This document shows, one piece after another, positions 6,895 through 16,330 of a stretch of 16,350 nt of DNA. This DNA is from an uncultured Burkholderiales bacterium (GTDB taxonomy: Bacteria > Pseudomonadota > Gammaproteobacteria > Burkholderiales > Thiobacillaceae). The stretch is from the NCBI GenBank assembly GCA_937925755.1, contig CALAMX010000154.1:1-16350 (forward strand). Reading direction: 5' to 3'. The position numbers were made by a program, and so were the translations under genes. The notes under the pieces are model-generated. The model saw nothing but the letters and a program-made list of their open reading frames with translations. It did not search any database and was not told the DNA's origin. How positions within the stretch are numbered: position 1 is the first letter of the stretch; every line of letters begins with the position of its first letter.

Positions 6895-9126
6895 TCAGAA
6901 AAAATCGTTTTTGCAATCAATCCCTTGTCTGCGCTCTGCGGAGAGTGCCCGGGCGGTCTCGAGGATGCGTGCATCGGCCTCCCAGTCCTCGATGGCGAGA
7001 CTGAGTTTGCGCCGCCAGTTGGGGTGCTCGGCCACCGTGCCTGGCAGGTTGGCCTGTTCCAGCTCGCCGAGCAGGTCCTCGGCCTGCACCAGCAGGATGG
7101 GGGCGGCGCTGCGGGCGAGATAGCGGTGCACGGCCAGCCGCAATTCATGCGTCATCTCCGGCACCTCACTGGGGTCCAGCGAGATCCCCTCGGGCAGCAG
7201 ACCCTCGCAGTGCAAGGCCTTAAGCAGCCGGGCGCGGTCCTGGGCGCGGGTGACGAACTGCGCCTCGCGCACGGCCTCGGATGGAAACAGGTGCAACCGG
7301 GCGCGCCACGTGAGGTCGCTGCCGCGCCAGAATCCGCACAGCGTGGGCAGGTCGTGCGTGCTGGCAGCCACCAAGGCGCCATGGCCGATCTCCTGCGGGG
7401 CCTTGAAGCGGTGGTCGCCCGACCAATGCTTCTCGAAATAGAACAATCGGTAGGCGAGGATGTCGCGCGCATGCATGACCGCTCGCATGGCATCCGGTAC
7501 GGTGCCGAGGTCCTCGCCGACGATGAGACACTGGGCGCGCTGACTCTCCAGGGCGAGGATGCCGACGAGGTCCTGCAACGGGTAGGAGACATAGACCCCC
7601 TCATCGGCGCGCAGGCCGGGCGGCACCCAGTACAGCCGCATGAGCGCCATGACGTGGTCGAGGCGCAGCGCCCCGGCGGCGGCCATGTTGGCGCGTAGCG
7701 TCGTAACGTACGGGGCATAGGCGGCGGCGCGCAGCCGGTCTGGGATGAGCGGCGGCAGGCCCCAGTCCTGGCCGTGCAGGTTGAAGTCATCCGGCGGCGC
7801 GCCCACGCTCGCCGCAAAGGCGAAGAGATCGCGATGCATCCAGGTGTCGGCACCGCCACGGTCGACCCCGACGGCCAGGTCCATGTACAGGCCAATTGCC
7901 ATGCCGGCTGTGCGCGCCGCCTGTGCCGCCCGCTTGAGCTGGTCGGCGGCGAGCCACTGCAGGTAGAGGTGGTACTCGACCCGCTCGGCGTTCGTTTGGG
8001 CCCAGGCCAGCACCTCGGGGCTGGTGGGCGCGCGCCAAGCCTCTGGCCAGACCGGCCAGCCCCAGAGGGCGGGGTCTTGCGCATGAAAGTGCGCCTGTAA
8101 CGCCGCGTACAGGGCGAAACGGTAGAGGTCCTCGCCACCCGCCGCGACGAAACGGCGGAAGGCCACCGCTCGCGCCGTGTCGCGGGCCAAGTGGTGGGCA
8201 CGGAAATGGGCGTAAAGGCGCTCGAGCAAGGGGAATTTGACCGCCGCCACACCCTGGTAATCGACCAAGGCAGACGCGCGCAGGGCATTTAGCCGCGCCT
8301 GGAAGTCGGCTGTGGCCACCGTCGCCTGCACCGCGGCGCACTCAGCGTATTCGGGCACCGCCTCGACGTCGATGTAGAGTACGTTGAGGAACTGCCGGCT
8401 GCTCGGGCTGTAGGGGCTGCAGTGCGCGGGGTTGTGGGGATAGAGGGCGTGCAGCGGGTTCACGCCGATGAGGGCCGCGCCGAGCCGACCCAGGAGCGTG
8501 GCCAGGTTGGTCAGATCCGTGAAGTCGCCCATGCCCCAGTTGCGCCGCGAGCGCACGCCGTAGAGCTGCACGCTCACCCCCCAGACCCGTCCACCCCCCT
8601 GGAGCACGGCGGGGCGGTAACAGGTCGTGGGACAGACGATGAGTGGCATCTGCGCCGACGGCAGGCCGTCGAGTTCCACCATCAGGTGGTGGTAGCCGGC
8701 CGCGTCGCAGGGCGGCAGGGTCAGGCCCAGGGCGAGATAGTCGCCGTCGTCGAAGGTCCGGCGCGCCAGTTCTGGCAAGTCGCCGGCCTGAAACCGCCCT
8801 TCCGTCGTGACGCCATGCTCCAACGCGAGCCGCCAACGGCCGGCGCGGTCGCGCGCGGCGGCCGGCAGGTGCAGGGTGAGGCGCACGGGTTCCTGCCCCT
8901 GGGGGTGCACCAGCACCGGCGGCAGCAGCGCCTGCCATTGAGCGGCCTCCCACTGCGCAAGGCTCTCCCGGGCCGCTGCCTCGTCGGCGCAGGCGATGCC
9001 CATGGCGGTGAGCAGTGCCTGCTGGACCTTACGGCTGGCCACGTGACTGTGGCCCCAGATGTCCTGATAGAGGGGCTGGACGCCGGCCCTTTCGGCCAGG
9101 CGGTGGATGAGTTCGTCGAGGGACAT
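6895..9126 (-). CDS. malQ: 4-alpha-glucanotransferase (amylomaltase) MalQ
   Basis: The 743-residue GH77 enzyme disproportionates maltodextrins, transferring alpha-1,4-glucan segments and releasing glucose. It has the bacterial MalQ layout: an N-terminal extension (about 1-140) before the catalytic barrel, then G-V-N-P-L-H-A-L-Y-P and C-S-P-Y-S-P-S-S-R (222-244). The catalytic residues fit the family: nucleophile Asp490 in A-L-R-L-D-H-V-M, acid/base Glu538 in I-V-G-E-D-L-G, and Asp592 in T-H-D-L-P-T. The C-terminal N-L-P-G-T-V-A-E-H-P-N-W-R-R-K is characteristic. It is somewhat longer than Escherichia coli MalQ. The only in-frame ATG that fits is at 9126, without a strong Shine-Dalgarno. It follows glgX after a 63-bp gap holding heptamer repeats, and likely processes dextrins released by GlgX. 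The last codons are unusually AT-rich and lie 8 bp from the hsp20 promoter. Confidence 0.96.
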   Translation of the reverse strand: MSLDELIHRLAERAGVQPLYQDIWGHSHVASRKVQQALLTAMGIACADEAAARESLAQWEAAQWQALLPPVLVHPQGQEPVRLTLHLPAAARDRAGRWRLALEHGVTTEGRFQAGDLPELARRTFDDGDYLALGLTLPPCDAAGYHHLMVELDGLPSAQMPLIVCPTTCYRPAVLQGGGRVWGVSVQLYGVRSRRNWGMGDFTDLTNLATLLGRLGAALIGVNPLHALYPHNPAHCSPYSPSSRQFLNVLYIDVEAVPEYAECAAVQATVATADFQARLNALRASALVDYQGVAAVKFPLLERLYAHFRAHHLARDTARAVAFRRFVAAGGEDLYRFALYAALQAHFHAQDPALWGWPVWPEAWRAPTSPEVLAWAQTNAERVEYHLYLQWLAADQLKRAAQAARTAGMAIGLYMDLAVGVDRGGADTWMHRDLFAFAASVGAPPDDFNLHGQDWGLPPLIPDRLRAAAYAPYVTTLRANMAAAGALRLDHVMALMRLYWVPPGLRADEGVYVSYPLQDLVGILALESQRAQCLIVGEDLGTVPDAMRAVMHARDILAYRLFYFEKHWSGDHRFKAPQEIGHGALVAASTHDLPTLCGFWRGSDLTWRARLHLFPSEAVREAQFVTRAQDRARLLKALHCEGLLPEGISLDPSEVPEMTHELRLAVHRYLARSAAPILLVQAEDLLGELEQANLPGTVAEHPNWRRKLSLAIEDWEADARILETARALSAERRQGIDCKNDFF

Positions 9127-9135
9127 GTTGTGCAG

Positions 9136-9156
9136 GTTACCGGGGTCCGGTTACAG
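9136..9156 (+). repeat. Heptamer repeat units (GTTACAG-type), second locus
   Basis: Three units in exact 7-bp phase, GTTACCG, GGGTCCG and GTTACAG, lie in the short gap between glgX and malQ. They resemble the tract at 1463-1497, including one identical GTTACAG unit. Too short to be certain it is not chance. Confidence 0.45.
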
Positions 9157-9189
9157 GAAACGACAGCAATCGTAGTGGCTGGTGTGCTC

Positions 9190-11324
<2,135 letters not shown>

Positions 11325-11325
<1 letters not shown>

Positions 11326-12566
11326 CAACTGTCCTCGGCGAAGGAGGTGCGCGCCGTCTCGTAGGGCTGCGCCTCGGGCAGGACCACCACGCCGCTCTCT
11401 GTCACCTTGTAGCGTGCTGCGTCCTCGACCGGGTCGAAGCCGATGCGGGTGTTAGGCTCGATGATATTGTAGCGGTCGACGATCACCCGCCGCAGCTTCG
11501 CCCCAGCACGGATGGTGACGTTGTCCATGATGACGCAACCCGTGAGTTCCACCCCCGGCTCCAGCACCACCTCGCGGCGCAGCACCGAGTCTTTCACCCG
11601 CGCGCCGTTGATGAGACAACCGGCGCTGATCATGCCGTTGTCGATCTGCGCGTTCTGGAAACGCGCCACCGGGCCCTGATAGTTGCTGGAGAAGATCGGC
11701 CACTGGGCATTGAAGACGTCGAATCGAGGGTTGAGGCCCAGCACGTCCATGTGCGCCGCGTAATAAGCGTCTAGAGTGCCGACGTCGCGCCAGTAGGCGT
11801 GCTCCTCGTAGTCGCGCACGCCCGGTACGCGGTTATCGGCGAAGTTGTAGGCGTACAGCCGGCCGCCCTCGCTCAGGCGCGGCAGCACATGCTTGCCGAA
11901 GTCGTTCTCGCCGCGCGCGTGGCACTCGATCAGGGCCTGTTCCAACACCTCGGGTTCGAACAGGTAGTTGCCCATGGAGGCAAAGGCGCGTATCGGGTCA
12001 GAGGCCATGGCCGGGGGGTTGGCCGGTTTCTCCAGAAAGGCGCGCACCCGTCCGCTCGCGTCGGCGTCGATGATGCCGAAGGCCGAGGCCTGCTCGAGCG
12101 GCACCGGCAGCGCCGCCACGGTGGCCTCTGCCGCGTTGTCGAGGTGGAATTGCACCATCTGTCGCACGTCCATGCGGTAGATGTGGTCCGCGCCGAACAC
12201 TGCCACCAGGTCCGGCTTGAACTGGCGGATGAGGTTCAGGTTCTGGTGCACCGCATCGGCCGTACCCTGGAACCAGACCTGACCGCGGCGCATCTGCGGC
12301 GGTACCACGGTGATGAAGTGCTCCGGTAGGATGGGCGGCAACACCCAGGCCTTGCGCACGTGCTCGATCAGCGACTGCGACTTGTACTGCACCAACAGAT
12401 AGATCGAGTGGATGCCCGAATTCATCAGGTTGGACAGCACGAAATCGACGATCCGGTAGCGCGCGCCGAAGGGCACAGAGGGCTTGGAGCGCTCCGCCGT
12501 GAGGGGGTGCAGCCGGCTACCCTCGCCGCCGGCCATCACCATGGCCAGGATTCGGGGTTTCTTCAT
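11325..12566 (-). CDS. glgC: Glucose-1-phosphate adenylyltransferase (ADP-glucose pyrophosphorylase) GlgC
   Basis: The 413-residue enzyme makes ADP-glucose from ATP and glucose-1-phosphate, the committed step of bacterial glycogen synthesis, and is usually allosterically controlled. The N-terminal nucleotidyltransferase domain carries G-G-E-G-S-R-L (13-19), K-P-S-V-P-F-G (28-34), Q-G-T-A-D-A (100-105), F-G-A-D-H-I-Y with the catalytic Asp127, and F-L-E-K-P with the sugar-phosphate-binding Lys180. Y-W-R-D-V-G-T follows at 258-264. The C-terminal part (about 290-413) is the left-handed beta-helix seen in GlgC, with the ending Y-N-I-I-E-P-N-T-R-I-G. The ATG at 12566 has GGAGA 6 bp upstream; an in-frame TTG at 12584 is the less likely start. 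It is the first gene of a glgC-glgX-malQ operon. Confidence 0.97.
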
Positions 12567-12697
12567 CGCCTGTCTCCATTGCAATTGGGGGTCACCTGCG
12601 TGGCGTCACCATCATATCCGCTGTCCGCCCCTCCCGGCAGCCGGCGCCAGTGGTCTATAGTTCAGTGTAGTCATCCGCGCTACGGAAGGAGGCAAGC
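12567..12697. promoter_or_regulatory. Divergent promoter region of glgC and the small coiled-coil gene
   Basis: This 131-bp region separates two divergent genes. On the minus strand TATGAT (plus 12611-12616) is a good -10 candidate for the glgC operon, about 45 bp before the start codon, but no matching -35 is visible. On the plus strand TATAGT (12656-12661) could be a -10 for the coiled-coil gene, also without a recognisable -35. Activator-dependent promoters would fit, as an inference. Confidence 0.35.
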
Positions 12698-12958
12698 ATG
12701 CAAGTGACCGAGGAACTGCAGAAACTGATCGACGGCCTGGCCACCCAACGCGACGAGCTGATCGTCAAGGCGCATCTCGCCAAGCTGGAGGCGCAGGAGG
12801 AATGGCGCGCGCTGGAGGCCAAGCTCGACGAGTTGCGCGCCAAGGCCAAACAGGCGGCGGAGGTTGCCGGCGAAGCGGCGGAGGACGTACGTGCTGCCGC
12901 CCGGCTGCTGGCCGAGGAGATCGGCCGCGGCTATGAGCGGCTCAAGCGGCTGTTCTGA
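12698..12958 (+). CDS. Small charged coiled-coil protein of unknown function
   Basis: The 86-residue protein is not one I recognise. It is rich in Ala, Glu, Lys, Arg and Leu, contains no Cys, Pro or predicted membrane segment, and reads as one or two long amphipathic helices. Heptad-like spacing of hydrophobics runs almost throughout (for example L-E-A-K-L-D-E-L-R-A-K-A-K-Q-A-A-E). A strong ribosome-binding site (GGAAGGAGG, 5 bp before the ATG) and complete helix periodicity make it a real gene. It has no signal peptide, so it is probably cytoplasmic, perhaps a structural or stress-related helical protein. It is divergent from glgC, and its 3' end overlaps the convergent mscS-like gene by 28 bp. 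Function unknown. Confidence 0.82.
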   Translation: MQVTEELQKLIDGLATQRDELIVKAHLAKLEAQEEWRALEAKLDELRAKAKQAAEVAGEAAEDVRAAARLLAEEIGRGYERLKRLF

Positions 12959-13860
12959 GGGGCCTCCTCCAGCACCAGGCGCAAGGGCGGCGCGCTGCCG
13001 TCCTTGCCGCGGCCTGGGTAGAGCGTAAGGTGCGGATAGGGGATCTCGATGCCGCGGGCATCGAAGGTCTTTTTGAGTCGCCGCAGGAACTCGCGCCGCA
13101 CATTCCATTGCTCGAGCGGCACGACCTTGAAGCGGGCGCGGATCACCACCGCCGAGTCGGCCCAATTCTCCACGCCCAGGAGTTCCAGGTCCTCCAGGAT
13201 CTTCGGGCCGAATTCGGGATCGGCGCGCAGCTCGGCGCCGGTGTCGCGGATGGCCTGGAAGACCTCGTCTAAGTCCTCGCGATAGGCCACGCCGACGTCG
13301 ATCAGCGCGCGCGAGAACTCCAGGCTCATGTTGCTGACCTTGTCGATGAGCCCAGTGGGGATGAAGTGCACGGTGCCATCCATCGCCCGCAGCCGCACGT
13401 GGCGCAAGGTGATCTCCTCGACCAGGCCGCGTTCGCCGCCGACGGCGACGAAGTCCCCCACCCGGATCTGGTTTTCCAGCAGGAGGAAAAAACCGGTGAA
13501 GAAGTCCTTGACCAGGCTCTGCGCGCCGAAGCCCACGGCGATGCCGACCACGCCGGCGGCACCGAGCAGCGGCGCGATGGAGATGCCCAAAAGGTGCAGG
13601 ATCTCCATGACCACGGCGATGATCAGGATCACCGTCGCGACGTAGCGGATAACCCGTGCCAGCGTCTCCACCCGCCGCACCGACTCGGGGTCGTCGGCGC
13701 GCCTCAAAGCAAAGCGCTTGAAGGCGCCGATCATCTTGCGGATCAAGCGCAATACGACCCAGGCGATGGCGAGCACGAAGAGGATCCTGAGCCCGTTCTC
13801 GACATAGGGCACGAGCTCCTGGTGGACTTCCAGACCGATCTTTTGCAACAGCGCTTGCAT
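12931..13860 (-). CDS. MscS-family mechanosensitive ion channel
   Basis: The 309-residue inner-membrane protein is a small-conductance mechanosensitive channel homologue, which opens under membrane tension to release solutes on hypo-osmotic shock. Three membrane helices are visible: about 20-41, 66-91 and the pore helix 95-125. The pore helix and following segment carry the family pattern G-I-A-V-G-F-G-A-Q-S-L-V-K-D-F-F-T-G, then L-L-L-E-N-Q-I-R-V-G-D-F-V (128-138), the start of the beta domain. The cytosolic alpha/beta domain ends with I-E-I-P-Y-P-H-L-T-L-Y. The ATG at 13860 was chosen because the helix begins there and the frame upstream is antisense to ybiT; the Shine-Dalgarno is weak. Its last 28 bp overlap the convergent coiled-coil gene. 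It is slightly longer than Escherichia coli MscS; the specific paralogue is not assigned. Confidence 0.93.
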   Translation of the reverse strand: MQALLQKIGLEVHQELVPYVENGLRILFVLAIAWVVLRLIRKMIGAFKRFALRRADDPESVRRVETLARVIRYVATVILIIAVVMEILHLLGISIAPLLGAAGVVGIAVGFGAQSLVKDFFTGFFLLLENQIRVGDFVAVGGERGLVEEITLRHVRLRAMDGTVHFIPTGLIDKVSNMSLEFSRALIDVGVAYREDLDEVFQAIRDTGAELRADPEFGPKILEDLELLGVENWADSAVVIRARFKVVPLEQWNVRREFLRRLKKTFDARGIEIPYPHLTLYPGRGKDGSAPPLRLVLEEAPQNSRLSRS

Positions 13861-13935
13861 GATGAACGATGGGAACGGGCCGATCCCGACCGGGGCGGTT
13901 AAAATTCCGAGTTTACATCGAACTTTGCACCGACC
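13861..13935. promoter_or_regulatory. Divergent intergenic region between the mscS-like gene and ybiT
   Basis: This 75-bp gap contains TAAAAT at 13900-13905, a plausible -10 box for ybiT leaving a leader of about 24 nt. No convincing -35 lies upstream of it. No clear promoter for the mscS-like gene is visible on the minus strand. Confidence 0.35.
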
Positions 13936-15555
13936 ATGCTCATCGCCACCGGCATCACCATGCAGTTTGGGGCCAAGCCCCTGTTCGAGAACGTCACCAT
14001 CAAGTTCGGCGAGGGCAACCGCTATGGGCTGATCGGCGCCAACGGCTGCGGCAAGTCGACCTTCATGAAGATCCTGGCGGGGCTCATAGAGCCCACCGCC
14101 GGCAGCGTCAGCTTGGACCCCGGCGATCGCCTGGCCTATCTGCGCCAGGACCAGTTCGCCTACGAGGACATGCGCGTGCTCGACGTGGTACTGATGGGCC
14201 ATGAGGAGCTGTGGCGCTGTCTCAAGGAGAAAGATGCCATCTATGCCAACCCCGAGGCCACTGAAGACGACTATATGCGGGCGGCGGAGCTGGAGGCGCG
14301 TTTCGGCGAGCTGGGTGGCTATGACGCCGAGGCCCGCGCCGGCGAGCTCCTGCTCGGCTTGGACATCCCCAAGGACAAGCATGACGGCCCCATGCGCGCG
14401 GTGGCACCGGGCTGGAAGCTCAGGGTACTGCTCGCCCAGGCCCTGTTCGCCGACCCCGACATCCTGCTCCTGGACGAGCCAACCAACAACCTGGATATCA
14501 ACACCATCCGCTGGCTGGAGGGCGTGTTGAACAGCCGTGACTCGACCATGGTCATCATCTCGCACGACCGGCACTTCTTGAACGCCGTGTGCACCCACAT
14601 GGCCGACCTGGACTACGGCACCATCACGGTCTACCCTGGGAACTACGACGACTACATGGAGGCCAGCACTGCCGCGCGCGCTCGGCTGGCGGCGCAACAG
14701 GCACGCAGCAAGGAGCGCATCGCCCAGCTGGAGGAGTTCGTGCGCCGCTTCGCCGCGCACAAGGCCAAGGCACGCCAGGCCACCAGCCGGCGCAAACAGA
14801 TCGAGAAACTGCGCATCGAGGACGTCAAGCCCTCCTCGCGCCAGTATCCCTTCATCCGCTTCGAATACGACCCCAAGGACAAGCTGCACCGGCTCGCCTG
14901 CGAGGTGGAGGACTTGAGCTTCGGCTACACGCCGACCGAGCCCGTCATCCGCAACCTCTCCGTGCACATCGCCGCCGGCGACAAGGTGGCGGTGATCGGC
15001 GAGAACGGCGTCGGCAAGACCACGCTCATGCGGCTATTGGTGGGCGAACTCAGCCCCCAGGCCGGCCGTATCCAATGGGCGGAGAAGGCCAAGCTCGGCT
15101 ATTTCGCCCAAGACCACTCGGCCGAATTCGACACCGACGCCTCCTTGGTAGAGTGGGTCGCGCGCTGGGTGCGCGCCGGCGGCTACGAGGGCCAGGACGT
15201 CGAGACCCTGATCCGCAGCACCTTGGGGCGGCTGCTCTTCTCCGGCGACGAGGTAAAAAAACCGGCGCGCGTGATCTCCGGCGGCGAACAGGGGCGTATG
15301 CTGTTCGGCAAGCTCATGCTGCTCAAGCCCAACGTGCTGATCATGGACGAGCCCACCAACCACATGGACATGGAGTCCATCGAGTCGCTCAACACCGCGT
15401 TGGAGAAATACGACGGCACGCTGATATTTGTCTCGCACGACCGCGAGTTCGTATCATCGTTGGCCAATAAGATCATCGAACTCAAACTGGATGGTAGCCA
15501 TGTGGTCTTTGCCGGCACTTATGACGAATACCTCGCCAGCCAGGGCATCGAGTAA
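13936..15555 (+). CDS. ybiT: ABC-F family ATPase, YbiT type
   Basis: The 539-residue soluble protein has two ABC ATPase domains and no membrane helices, as in ABC-F translation factors that act at the ribosomal E site. It aligns throughout with Escherichia coli YbiT as I recall that sequence (for example the start M-x-x-x-x-x-x-T-M-Q-F-G-x-K-P-L-F-E-N and the end S-Q-G-I-E). ABC1 has Walker A G-A-N-G-C-G-K-S (34-41) and Walker B D180-E181. Its signature is the degenerate V-A-P-G-W-K-L-R, also present in E. coli YbiT. A charged linker (about 235-290, R-Q-A-T-S-R-R-K-Q-I) corresponds to the P-site tRNA interaction motif. ABC2 has Walker A G-E-N-G-V-G-K-T (355-362), signature S-G-G-E-Q (448-452) and Walker B D471-E472. 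No Shine-Dalgarno precedes the ATG; the transcript may be nearly leaderless. Confidence 0.95.
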   Translation: MLIATGITMQFGAKPLFENVTIKFGEGNRYGLIGANGCGKSTFMKILAGLIEPTAGSVSLDPGDRLAYLRQDQFAYEDMRVLDVVLMGHEELWRCLKEKDAIYANPEATEDDYMRAAELEARFGELGGYDAEARAGELLLGLDIPKDKHDGPMRAVAPGWKLRVLLAQALFADPDILLLDEPTNNLDINTIRWLEGVLNSRDSTMVIISHDRHFLNAVCTHMADLDYGTITVYPGNYDDYMEASTAARARLAAQQARSKERIAQLEEFVRRFAAHKAKARQATSRRKQIEKLRIEDVKPSSRQYPFIRFEYDPKDKLHRLACEVEDLSFGYTPTEPVIRNLSVHIAAGDKVAVIGENGVGKTTLMRLLVGELSPQAGRIQWAEKAKLGYFAQDHSAEFDTDASLVEWVARWVRAGGYEGQDVETLIRSTLGRLLFSGDEVKKPARVISGGEQGRMLFGKLMLLKPNVLIMDEPTNHMDMESIESLNTALEKYDGTLIFVSHDREFVSSLANKIIELKLDGSHVVFAGTYDEYLASQGIE

Positions 15556-15565
15556 GCCCATCGCC

Positions 15566-16015
15566 TTGCCTGGGAAAGGGGGCAGATGGACCACCTTTGG
15601 CCTGATCGCGCTGCCTCTGTTGCTCGCTGGGTGTGTCAACGACACCGCCTCTTACCGCATCGACGACAACCAGGAACACACCATCATGCTGCACCGCGTC
15701 CAGGAGTGGCTCTGGCAAGACACGCTCAAGCTCACCATCACCGCCAACCGCATGCCCGAATGCCGCGGCGGTATCGATGTGCGCGGCGTGCGGCTGCGTG
15801 CCCGCCCCGAGCTCTACGAAGCCCCACCGCAATACGCCGAGCCGATCTATATCCTCAAGATCGACACGCGCCATTTCGCCATCAGCACGCAAAGTTGCCG
15901 CGTGCAGGAATTCGACGAGACACCGCCCGAGCTGGGCCACAAGCTGGGCACCTTCGCCGAGAAGGACGGCCGCTTCGTCTTCCAGCCGGCGAGTGGCCAA
16001 ACGGGGGGCGACTAA
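15566..16015 (+). CDS. Small putative lipoprotein, start uncertain
   Basis: I do not recognise this protein, but the reading frame is convincing. A hydrophobic signal (T-T-F-G-L-I-A-L-P-L-L-L) ends in a lipobox, L-L-A-G-C, at 15620-15634. The mature part, about 127 residues, contains two further cysteines (P-E-C-R and Q-S-C-R-V) that may form a disulfide. It is presumably an outer-membrane-anchored periplasmic lipoprotein. The start is a problem. The listed TTG at 15566 gives a 149-residue protein with a K/R-containing n-region but has no ribosome-binding site. An ATG at 15521 would overlap ybiT. The only strong Shine-Dalgarno plus ATG (AAAGGGGG then ATG at 15586) is one base out of frame, which suggests a 1-bp deletion just after it. 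It follows ybiT by 10 bp if the TTG is used and is probably co-transcribed. Confidence 0.7.
   Translation: MPGKGGRWTTFGLIALPLLLAGCVNDTASYRIDDNQEHTIMLHRVQEWLWQDTLKLTITANRMPECRGGIDVRGVRLRARPELYEAPPQYAEPIYILKIDTRHFAISTQSCRVQEFDETPPELGHKLGTFAEKDGRFVFQPASGQTGGD
15575..15588 (+). promoter_or_regulatory. Strong ribosome-binding site and ATG, out of frame with the lipoprotein
   Basis: AAAGGGGG followed within 4 bp by ATG at 15586 is the best translation start in the area, yet it opens a frame without recognisable protein character. One extra base after the ATG would put it in frame with T-T-F-G-L-I-A-L-P-L-L-L-A-G-C, a standard-length lipoprotein signal peptide. Confidence 0.5.
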
Positions 16016-16203
16016 GGACAGGCCACTCGTTCGGCGCTGGCGATACCGATCCTAAGGAAGCTCAGCACAACCCGGTGAGCGGGATCGAGCACCGCGCGCC
16101 AGGAGCGCGAGCCGCGAGACATCACATGAAGTTCGGCGAAGGCGTGCAAACAAAGTCTCAGCGGAGGCTAACCTGCCGTTCGGCAACCTCTGAATAACCC
16201 CCA
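16016..16203. other. Non-coding stretch with remnants related to the adjacent MITE-like element
   Basis: No gene is supported here. The segment 16075-16122 shares with the element at 16226-16272 the ordered blocks GAGCGGG, GGAGCGC and GCGAGACAT at nearly equal spacing (25 versus 24 bp, then 12 versus 12 bp). It also shares an exact 12-bp word, CGAGCACCGCGC (16086-16097 and 16295-16306). At 16182-16200 a sequence resembling the element's end (14 of 19 positions) abuts the intact element. I read this as a decayed relative; no terminator for the lipoprotein gene is visible. Confidence 0.5.
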
Positions 16204-16223
16204 GGGAAACGCTGAAGAAATCG
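16204..16223 (+). repeat. Left terminal inverted repeat of the MITE-like element
   Basis: Begins GGGAAACGCTGAA and matches the reverse complement of 16331-16350 at 18 of 20 positions, the first 13 being identical. Confidence 0.85.
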
Positions 16224-16330
16224 TCACGAGCGGGCGAAGGGCAAGGCGCCCGGAGCGCAGGATGCGAGACATATCAAGCAGATAGGCGAGCATCCGAGCA
16301 CCGCGCAACGCAGCCATTCGCCCGCGCAGT

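Noticed and set aside
6271..7698. Long plus-strand open frame of 475 codons across hsp20 and malQ
   Set aside because: It is antisense to two clearly recognised proteins, has no ribosome-binding site and no family character; a by-product of high GC.
14395..14425. Missing LSGG signature in the first ABC domain of YbiT (V-A-P-G-W-K)
   Set aside because: The same variant is found in Escherichia coli YbiT, so it is a family trait and not a defect.
13861..14967. N-terminal extension of the mscS-like frame by about 370 codons
   Set aside because: The extension is wholly antisense to ybiT; the channel's first helix and a plausible ATG are at 13860.
15586..16197. Frame starting at the strong ribosome-binding site after ybiT
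   Set aside because: The translation is Arg/His/Pro-rich with no signal or domain character, while the overlapping frame encodes a lipobox and a normal protein; kept only as evidence for a possible frameshift.
16224..16330. CRISPR-like or tRNA-like structure in the repeat region at the right edge
   Set aside because: There are no regularly spaced direct repeats and no cloverleaf; the symmetry is that of an inverted-repeat element.
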